A DNA stretch of 64,000 nucleotides, from NCBI RefSeq assembly GCF_017876095.1, contig NZ_JAGINM010000017.1:105705-169704 (forward strand). The letters are read 5' to 3'. The translations under genes were made by a program, and so were the position numbers. Positions within the stretch are counted from its first letter, which is position 1, and each line of letters starts with the position of its first letter. The notes under the pieces were generated by a model, which ran no database searches, was not told the origin of the DNA, and saw only the letters and a list, made by a program, of their open reading frames with translations. Of this stretch, positions 58,267 through 64,000 are shown piece by piece. The DNA comes from Azospirillum agricola. Its GTDB lineage: Bacteria; Pseudomonadota; Alphaproteobacteria; Azospirillales; Azospirillaceae.

Positions 58267-59973
58267 TCACTCGTCGTTCTGCTGCTTGCGCTTCAGAGCG
58301 GCGCCCAGGATGTCGCCCAGCGAGGCGCCCGAGTCGGACGAACCGTACTCGGCCATCGCCTGCTTCTCCTCCTCCATCTCGCGGGCCTTGATGGACAGCG
58401 AGATGCGGCGGGAGCCGCGGTCGATCTGGGTGACCTTGGCGTCGACCTTCTCGCCGACGGCGAAACGGTCCGGGCGCTGTTCGGCGCGGTCGCGGGACAG
58501 GTCCGACTTGCGGATGAAGCCGGTGTAGCCCTCGCCGACGGTGACTTCGATGCCGCCGTCCGTCACCTGCGTCACGGTGCAGGTCACGACCTCGTTCTTC
58601 TTCAGGCCGGCCGTGGCCGACTCGAAGGGATCGCTGGCCAGCTGCTTGATGCCGAGGCTGATGCGCTCCTTCTCGACGTCGACGTCGAGAACCTTGACCT
58701 TGACGCGGTCGCCCTTCTTGAACTCGGCGATCGCCTCTTCACCCGACTTGTTCCAGTCGAGATCGGACATGTGCACCATGCCGTCGATGTCGCCCGGCAG
58801 GCCGACGAACAGACCGAACTCGGTGATGTTCTTGACTTCGCCTTCCAGCTCGGTGCCCGGACCGAACTTGTCGGTGAAGGTCTCCCACGGGTTGTCCAGG
58901 CACTGCTTCAGGCCGAGGCTGATGCGGCGCTTCTGCGGATCGACGTCCAGGACCATGACCTCGACTTCCTGCGAAGTCGACACGATCTTGCCCGGATGGA
59001 CGTTCTTCTTGGTCCAGGACATTTCCGAGACGTGCACCAGGCCCTCGATCCCCGGCTCCAGCTCCACGAAGGCGCCGTAGTCGGTGATGTTGGTGACGCG
59101 GCCCTTGAACTTGGCGCTGACCGGGTACTTGGCTTCGACGCCTTCCCACGGATCGGCCTCCAGCTGCTTCATGCCGAGGCTGATGCGCTGGGTCTCGGGG
59201 TTGAAGCGGATGACCTGGACCGTGACGGTCTGGCCGATCTGCAAGGCCTCCGACGGGTGGTTGATGCGGCGCCACGCGATGTCGGTGACGTGCAGCAGGC
59301 CGTCGACACCACCCAGATCCACGAACGCGCCGTAGTCGGTGATGTTCTTGACGACACCCTGGAGGATCTGGCCTTCCTTGAGGTTGGCCACCAGCTCCGA
59401 ACGGGCCTCCGCACGGCTCTCCTCGAGCACGGCGCGGCGCGACACGACGATGTTGCCGCGCGAGCGGTCCATCTTCAGGATCTGGAAGGGCTGCGGGGTG
59501 CCCAGCAGCGGCGAGATGTCGCGGACCGGACGGATGTCGACCTGCGAACCCGGCAGGAAGGCCACGGCGCCCGACAGGTCGACCGTGAAGCCGCCCTTGA
59601 CGCGGCCGAAGATCACGCCGGTGACGCGGCTCTGGTCGGTGAAGGACTTCTCCAGCAGCGCCCAGGCTTCCTCGCGCTTCGCCTTCTCACGGCTCAGCAT
59701 CGCCTCGCCGTTCTTGTCTTCCATCCGCTCGAGGTAGACCTCGACGGTGTCGCCCGCCTTCAGCTCGGGCGGCTGGCCGGCGACGGCGAATTCCTTCAGC
59801 GCGACGCGGCCTTCCGACTTCAGGCCGACGTCGATGGTGACCATGTCGTTCTCGACGGCGACGACGCGTCCCTTGACGACCGTGCCTTCGAGCGACTCGG
59901 CCGCGCCCAGCGACTCATCCAACAGAGCCGCGAAGCTTTCCTTTTCGACCGTGCGAGCCAGTGCTTGTGCCAT
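58267..59973 (-). CDS. rpsA: 30S ribosomal protein S1
   Basis: 568 residues with six S1 (OB) repeats, for example SLEGTVVKGRVVAVENDMVTIDVGLKSEGRV and ILQGVVKNITDYGAFVDLGGVDGLLHVTDIAWRRI. Binds mRNA leaders on the 30S subunit. ATG 59973 is the family start. 194 bp follow the cmk stop, enough for a separate promoter or an autoregulatory leader. Confidence 0.97.
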   Translation of the reverse strand: MAQALARTVEKESFAALLDESLGAAESLEGTVVKGRVVAVENDMVTIDVGLKSEGRVALKEFAVAGQPPELKAGDTVEVYLERMEDKNGEAMLSREKAKREEAWALLEKSFTDQSRVTGVIFGRVKGGFTVDLSGAVAFLPGSQVDIRPVRDISPLLGTPQPFQILKMDRSRGNIVVSRRAVLEESRAEARSELVANLKEGQILQGVVKNITDYGAFVDLGGVDGLLHVTDIAWRRINHPSEALQIGQTVTVQVIRFNPETQRISLGMKQLEADPWEGVEAKYPVSAKFKGRVTNITDYGAFVELEPGIEGLVHVSEMSWTKKNVHPGKIVSTSQEVEVMVLDVDPQKRRISLGLKQCLDNPWETFTDKFGPGTELEGEVKNITEFGLFVGLPGDIDGMVHMSDLDWNKSGEEAIAEFKKGDRVKVKVLDVDVEKERISLGIKQLASDPFESATAGLKKNEVVTCTVTQVTDGGIEVTVGEGYTGFIRKSDLSRDRAEQRPDRFAVGEKVDAKVTQIDRGSRRISLSIKAREMEEEKQAMAEYGSSDSGASLGDILGAALKRKQQNDE

Positions 59974-60167
59974 TGAAACTCCTAAAGGTGGCGCAAAAGC
60001 GGCCCCGTTCCGGTCCCATCCGCGGCAATACGGGTGGGACCTCGACCGAACCGCCGCGCCGGGCACCACGCCCGGCGACTTGGTTGATGGTTTTCCGTGG
60101 AGGATGTCCGGCCTTTCCGCGCCCAACCGACCGCCCTCAGCCGACCGGTGCGGAGCCGTTCCGGCGG

Positions 60168-60842
60168 TTACGCCGTTGGCCGCAGTCCGGTCTTGGAGCC
60201 GATGTGCGCAACCGCCCGTGCGAACACCTCGTCGGCGTCGAGAGCGGAGGTATCAAGCACAAAAGCGTCGGCAGCCGGACGGAGCGGGGCCACCGCTCTC
60301 TGGCTGTCGCGCGCGTCACGAGCCTTCATGTCCTCCAGGACGTCGGACGGTATAGCGGGAATCCCCCGATTCCGCAACTCCTTGAGTCGGCGCTCGGCCC
60401 GGACCTCCACCGAAGCGGTAACGAACAGCTTGGCGTCGGCCTCGGGGCAGACCACCGTGCCGATGTCGCGCCCGTCGAGCACGGAGCCCGGCGCGCCGCC
60501 CGGCGGGTGCTGGGTGAAGCGGCGCTGGAAGTCGAGCAGCGCGGCGCGCACCTCCGGCACCGCGGCGACCTTGCTGGCCGCCTGCGCCGCCGCGTCGGTG
60601 CGCAGCTCGACCTCGCGCAGGATCGGGTGGTCGGGGTCGAGCGCGTAGGCGGCCTTGGCGGCGGCGGCGTTGTCGGCCGGGTCGCCGCCGGCGCGCAGCA
60701 CCGAGACGCCGACCGCGCGGTACAGCACCCCGGTGTCGAGATGGGCCAGCCCGAAGGCGTCGGCGATGCGCTGGGACAGCGTGCCCTTGCCGCTGGCGGC
60801 CGGGCCGTCGATGGCGATGACCACCGGGTTCGTCGCGGCCAT
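60168..60842 (-). CDS. cmk: cytidylate kinase
   Basis: 224 residues. P-loop IDGPAASGKGTL, LDTGVLYRAVG, and DGRDIGTVVCPEADAKLFVTAS. Phosphorylates CMP and dCMP. 4 bp separate it from aroA upstream; aroA-cmk-rpsA is the standard alphaproteobacterial order. Confidence 0.96.
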   Translation of the reverse strand: MAATNPVVIAIDGPAASGKGTLSQRIADAFGLAHLDTGVLYRAVGVSVLRAGGDPADNAAAAKAAYALDPDHPILREVELRTDAAAQAASKVAAVPEVRAALLDFQRRFTQHPPGGAPGSVLDGRDIGTVVCPEADAKLFVTASVEVRAERRLKELRNRGIPAIPSDVLEDMKARDARDSQRAVAPLRPAADAFVLDTSALDADEVFARAVAHIGSKTGLRPTA

Positions 60843-60846
60843 GGCC

Positions 60847-62184
60847 TCAGACCTCGTCGATCCGGGCGCCCAGCCCGTTCATCAGCGTGGAGAAGCCGGG
60901 GAAGCTGGTTTCGATGAAGGCGCCGTCGTCGACCTGGATCGGCTCGGCGGACGCCGTGCCGAGCACCAGGAAGCTCATGGCGATGCGGTGGTCCATCGCG
61001 GTGGCGACGGTCGCCCCGCCCTTCGGCGCGCTCCCCGTGCCATGAACCGTCAGGCTGTCGTCGGCGCCGACCTCGACCGAGACGCCGCAGCGGGTCAGCC
61101 CCTCGGCGACCATGGCGAGACGGTCGCTCTCCTTCACCCGCAGCTCCTTGAGGCCGAGCATCACCGTGTCCCCCTCCGCGCAGGCGGCGGCGGCGGCGAG
61201 CACCGGGTATTCGTCGATCATGCTGGGGGCGCGGTCGGCGGGCACCACGACGCCCTTCAGGCGGCTGTACCGCACCCGCAGGTCGGCGACCGGCTCGCCC
61301 GCCTGGTCGCGGCGGTTCTCGAAGGCGATGTCGGCGCCCATCTCGACCAGCGTGTCGAACAGGCCGGTGCGGCGCGGGTTCATGCCGACGTCGTTCAGCA
61401 GCACCTCCGAGCCCGGCCGCAGCAGGGCGGCGACCACCGGGAAGGCGGCGGAGCTGGGGTCGGACGGCACATGGATGGTGCGGCCGGTCAGCTCCGGCTG
61501 GCCGACGACGGTGACGGCGAGCGCGCCGTCCTCCAGCCGCTCGGTGGTGACGGTGGCGCCGAAATGGCGCAGCATCAGCTCGGTGTGGTCGCGGGTCGGC
61601 TCGGCCTCGATCACCGTGGTGGCGCCGGGGGTGTTGAGGCCGGCGAGGATGATCGCCGACTTCACCTGGGCCGAGGCGACCGGCAGCCGGTAGGTGATCG
61701 GGGTCATCGCGTCGCTGCCGACGACGGTCAGCGGCAGCCGCCCGCCGGAGCGCCCGACGAAGCGCGCGCCCATCTGCTCCAGCGGCGTGGTGACGCGGGC
61801 CATCGGCCGTTTGTTCAGCGAGGCGTCGCCGGTGAACACGCAGGTGATCGGGTGGGCGGCGACCAGCCCCATCAGCAGCCGCGCGGCGGTGCCGCTGTTG
61901 CCCATGTCGAGCACCTGCGCCGGCTCCGCCAGCGCGCCGAGCCCGACGCCGCGCACGCGCCAGACGCCGTCGGCGTCGCGCTCCGCCCAGGCGCCGAGCA
62001 GGCGCATCGCGGCGGCGGTGTGCAGCACGTCCTCGCCCTCCAGCAGGCCGTGGATCACGGTCTCGCCGACCGCGACGGCGCCCAGCATCAGCGACCGGTG
62101 CGAGATCGACTTGTCGCCCGGCACGCGGATGGTGCCCTTGAGCGCACCGGTGGACGACGAGCGCAGCGGCTTTGCCTGCGACAT
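60847..62184 (-). CDS. aroA: 5-enolpyruvylshikimate-3-phosphate synthase
   Basis: 445 residues. Transfers enolpyruvate from PEP to shikimate-3-phosphate. Motifs: GDKSISHRSLMLGA (substrate binding), MGNSGTAARLLMGLVA, and RVKESDRLAMVAEGL. GNSGTA with Ala here is the form seen in class II (CP4-like) enzymes, which are naturally glyphosate-tolerant; the class is inferred by eye. First gene of the operon with cmk and rpsA. Confidence 0.96.
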   Translation of the reverse strand: MSQAKPLRSSSTGALKGTIRVPGDKSISHRSLMLGAVAVGETVIHGLLEGEDVLHTAAAMRLLGAWAERDADGVWRVRGVGLGALAEPAQVLDMGNSGTAARLLMGLVAAHPITCVFTGDASLNKRPMARVTTPLEQMGARFVGRSGGRLPLTVVGSDAMTPITYRLPVASAQVKSAIILAGLNTPGATTVIEAEPTRDHTELMLRHFGATVTTERLEDGALAVTVVGQPELTGRTIHVPSDPSSAAFPVVAALLRPGSEVLLNDVGMNPRRTGLFDTLVEMGADIAFENRRDQAGEPVADLRVRYSRLKGVVVPADRAPSMIDEYPVLAAAAACAEGDTVMLGLKELRVKESDRLAMVAEGLTRCGVSVEVGADDSLTVHGTGSAPKGGATVATAMDHRIAMSFLVLGTASAEPIQVDDGAFIETSFPGFSTLMNGLGARIDEV

Positions 62185-62294
62185 GGGAGTGGCCCTCGGA
62201 CATGGAAACGGACTGGGTCGGAGGTACCTAGCACAGGGGCGTGCGCGATGCGAGGGGATGCGCCCGGCCGGTTCGGCGGCGCCAAGGGCGGCCG

Positions 62295-62380
62295 AAACGA
62301 AAAGGGCCGTCCGAAGACGGCCCCGAGTTCAAGGAGGAAACCAAATGGAGGAGTTGCACGGTGTGCGGCTTCTGTTTTAG
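62295..62380 (-). ncRNA. candidate small RNA with two anti-Shine-Dalgarno motifs and a terminator
   Basis: In the 440-bp gap 62185-62624. On the minus strand: an AT-rich promoter-like stretch with CATAAA at 62389-62384, a small hairpin GCACACCGTGC, CTCCTCC (62353-62347), TTTCCTCCTTGAA around 62340, then a perfect 8-bp stem GGGCCGTC-TTCG-GACGGCCC (62323-62304) and TTTTCGTTTC. About 80 nt. The mirror strand could instead be read as a 12-codon frame (62345-62380, MEELHGVRLLF) with AAGGAGG. The sRNA reading is preferred because a UUCG-loop terminator stands exactly behind it. Rest of the gap: aroA promoter side and the TIGR02300 promoter side (TTGACA at 62553). Confidence 0.55.
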
Positions 62381-62624
62381 CGGTTTATGGTTAACAATAA
62401 ATAAACATGACCACTGTCTGGAGGGCATGCTCCATCGCCCTCCCCGGCGTCGGCGGAACCTTCCGGCGCCCCGTTTTCCCACCGCCTTGCCGCTACCCCG
62501 CGATCGGAGAACCGGCAAGGAAAACGGCGCTCTTGGGCTCATCATCTTTTTTTTGACAAGCGCTCGCCGTCATGGCAAAGGGCGCCACTTGAGAATCCCT
62601 GAAATGTGTGACGGAGGACGTGGC

Positions 62625-63014
62625 GTGGCCAAACCCGAATGGGGCGTCAAGCGCATCTGCCCGAGCTGTGGCGCTCGCTATTACGACATGCGCAAGGACC
62701 CGCCGGTCTGCCCAAGCTGCGGCGCGCAGTTCGATCCCGAGGCGCTGCTGAAGTCCCGCAAGGCCCGTCCGGCCCCGGCTGACGACACCAAGAAGGCCGC
62801 CGTCGTCGAGGACGAGGACGCCGAGAGCGAAACCGAGGACAGCGAGGCGGCGGAACTCGAAGGCTCCGACGACGACGTGTCGGTCGAGGACATCGAGGAG
62901 GCCGACGACGCCGAGGACGAGGACGACGTCCTGATCGAGGACACGTCCGAACTGGGCGAGGACGACATGGACGAGGTCGTCGACGTCGAGGGCGAGGACG
63001 AGGAGGAGCGGTAA
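62625..63014 (+). CDS. TIGR02300 family protein (zinc ribbon plus acidic tail)
   Basis: 129 residues. N-terminal zinc ribbon with Cys12, 15, 29, 32 (CPSCGARYYD ... CPSCGAQFD), then a basic linker and about 80 residues dominated by Asp and Glu. This is the alphaproteobacterial FYDLN-acid/TIGR02300 family, function unknown. Start is GTG 62625 with GGAGG 7 nt upstream. TTGACA at 62553 may be its -35, though the -10 is poor. Confidence 0.85.
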   Translation: MAKPEWGVKRICPSCGARYYDMRKDPPVCPSCGAQFDPEALLKSRKARPAPADDTKKAAVVEDEDAESETEDSEAAELEGSDDDVSVEDIEEADDAEDEDDVLIEDTSELGEDDMDEVVDVEGEDEEER

Positions 63015-63077
63015 CACCGCTTTTTGCGGTGGTTGCGGGTGGCTGGAGAAAAAACGGCGACGCTTCGAATTTTTCGC

Positions 63078-63105
63078 TTGCATCGCATCGGCTCCTGGCT
63101 AATAT
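63078..63105 (+). promoter_or_regulatory. sigma-70 promoter of tRNA-Ala
   Basis: TTGCAT, 16-bp spacer, TAATAT, 46 bp before the tRNA. The -35 context equals that before tRNA-Thr at 2778. Confidence 0.65.
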
Positions 63106-63151
63106 CCCGCTCCACCGACGCCGGGCGGAAACGACCGGCTCCCAGAGTTCC

Positions 63152-63227
<76 letters not shown>

Positions 63228-63254
63228 AATCCGGTCAAGCGATTGACCCGACAG

Positions 63255-63284
63255 AAAAACCGGCTCCTTCGGGGGCCGGTTTTT
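63255..63284 (+). terminator. rho-independent terminator after tRNA-Ala
   Basis: 9-bp stem ACCGGCTCC / GGGGCCGGT (one wobble) closed by a TTCG loop, with A5 before and T5 after, so it could work in both directions. Confidence 0.9.
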
Positions 63285-63289
63285 CCGTT

Positions 63290-63392
63290 TGTGGCACACC
63301 CCTGTCGCACAGCACCGTCCCCGACTCGCCGGTCCCACCGTCGCAACCCTTGCCCCTGGGGCAGTCGCGGTGTCGCACATCCCTGCCGCACA
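63290..63392 (+). repeat. two pairs of 9-bp repeats before the integrase
   Basis: TGTGGCACA (63290), TGTCGCACA (63303), TGTCGCACA (63371), TGCCGCACA (63384). Within each pair the period is 13 bp; the pairs are 81 bp apart. They resemble arm-type binding sites of a tyrosine recombinase. Confidence 0.6.
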
Positions 63393-63409
63393 GCCGGCGT
63401 CCGGCCGGG

Positions 63410-64000
63410 CTGTGGCTCCGGGGATCCGTCTGGCAATTCCGCACCCGCGTCCCTGTCGATCTCCAGCCGGTGCTGGGCCGGACCCACATCAGCCGGTCGC
63501 TCCACACCAGCCGCTACCCCGACGCCATCCGGGCAGCCCGCCGTCTCGCCTTCGAGATCGAGGACATGTTCGATGCGGCTCGCGGGGGCATCGGAGACGA
63601 CCCGGCCCACGCCGCGTGCGACAGGGCCTGCCGACCGCCCCCCGCCCCCTCGGTGACGGCCAACACCGTCCTGCCCGAGCCCACCGGCCCCGCCATCCAC
63701 ATCGATCTCGATGCCCTGGCCAGCCGCATCGCCGAAAAGCTCCAGGCAACCCAACCGGCCGCCGCGGAGGCGGTAGTGCCCGCCGCTGAGCCCCCCAAGG
63801 CCAAGACCATCCAGCAGGTCTACGACGCCTACATGGCCGATCCCGGACGGATCCGGTCTGGAAAGACCATCTTGGCCTACGACACGGTCTTCAGCCTGCT
63901 GATCGTGTCAATCGGCCTCGAAAAACCAGCCATCATCGGCGTCCAATTTCCAGCCACGCTTCCAGTTGCAGAAGCCCGTTGTCCAGGGAGTCCACGGGAG
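63410..64000 (+). CDS. tyrosine recombinase/integrase with DUF6538-type N-terminus, partial
   Basis: The frame is open from 63287 to the window edge. LRGSVWQFRTRVPVDLQPVLGRTHISRSLHTSRYPDAIRAARRLAFEIEDMF is the N-terminal arm-binding-type segment of DUF6538 phage/island integrases; KAKTIQQVYDAYMADPGRIRSGKTILAYDTVFSLLI is the start of the SAM-like core-binding domain. The catalytic domain would be outside. No ATG exists before the conserved part, so the start is unknown (63410 marks only where similarity begins). After about 63925 the text stops looking like an integrase, so the gene may be broken there. It lies downstream of tRNA-Ala in the same direction. Confidence 0.6.
   Translation, partial: MWLRGSVWQFRTRVPVDLQPVLGRTHISRSLHTSRYPDAIRAARRLAFEIEDMFDAARGGIGDDPAHAACDRACRPPPAPSVTANTVLPEPTGPAIHIDLDALASRIAEKLQATQPAAAEAVVPAAEPPKAKTIQQVYDAYMADPGRIRSGKTILAYDTVFSLLIVSIGLEKPAIIGVQFPATLPVAEARCPGSPRE

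Noticed and set aside
62345..62380. Short gene MEELHGVRLLF with a strong ribosome site
   Set aside because: Its SD and GAG GAG codons are the complements of the anti-SD motifs of the candidate sRNA, and a minus-strand terminator sits exactly in line; kept only as an alternative.

Overview
The window is 64 kb of high-GC chromosome from an alphaproteobacterium, most likely Azospirillum or a close member of Rhodospirillales/Azospirillaceae. This rests on gene order (rpmH-rnpA-yidD-yidC-engB...argB; ffh-rpsP-rimM-trmD-rplS; aroA-cmk-rpsA), on alphaproteobacterial marker families (TIGR02300, DUF2336, DUF1127, IalB, ChrR-type anti-sigma) and on the density of multi-PAS sensor kinases. No database search was possible, so the genus is an inference.

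Layout. 1-2.7 kb: end of a surface-polysaccharide cluster (sugar epimerase, membrane nucleotide-sugar dehydratase). 2.8-5 kb: two identical tRNA-Thr genes, aroC, a secreted IalB-like protein. 5.3-10.1 kb: two tail-to-tail sensor kinases. 10.4-13 kb: enoyl-CoA hydratase, CoA-binding protein, metY. 13.2-18.8 kb: small membrane protein, MFS transporter, cutA, an unknown gene, and a third large hybrid kinase. 19-23.3 kb: a DUF1127 gene, then aminotransferase-hom-glpX. 23.5-27.9 kb: thiC behind a TPP riboswitch, DMT exporter, CorA. 28-37.6 kb: one long leftward housekeeping block covering translation (ffh, rpsP, rimM, trmD, rplS, rpmH), RNase P, membrane protein insertion (yidD, yidC), engB, an inserted cation/proton antiporter, and argB. 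37.8-43.8 kb: pentapeptide-repeat protein, J-domain-like protein, secreted protein, DUF2336 protein and a PAS-GAF-GGDEF cyclase. 44-49.2 kb: HAD nucleotidase, dapD, dapE, membrane protein, cimA. 49.3-53.9 kb: LysR regulator, peptide-binding protein, rlmN, IalB. 54-58 kb: ECF sigma and ChrR anti-sigma, VUT-family transporter, a HD-GYP regulator with a degenerate receiver. 58.2-62.2 kb: aroA-cmk-rpsA. 62.2-64 kb: a probable anti-Shine-Dalgarno small RNA, the TIGR02300 gene, tRNA-Ala, and the beginning of a tyrosine-recombinase gene that probably marks the edge of an integrated element.

The genes are mostly core: aspartate-family amino acids (hom, dapD, dapE, metY), aromatic amino acids (aroC, aroA), arginine (argB), isoleucine by the citramalate route (cimA), thiamine (thiC) and gluconeogenesis (glpX), among sensory and c-di-GMP genes. 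The least ordinary items are the candidate small RNA (62.3 kb), the tRNA-Ala/integrase junction with paired 9-bp repeats (63.2-64 kb), the HD-GYP protein whose phospho-acceptor Asp is Glu (57.7 kb), the possible leader peptide before the ECF sigma gene (54.15 kb), the large palindrome of a 17-bp repeat (56.2 kb), and short tandem duplications that straddle stop codons at three loci.
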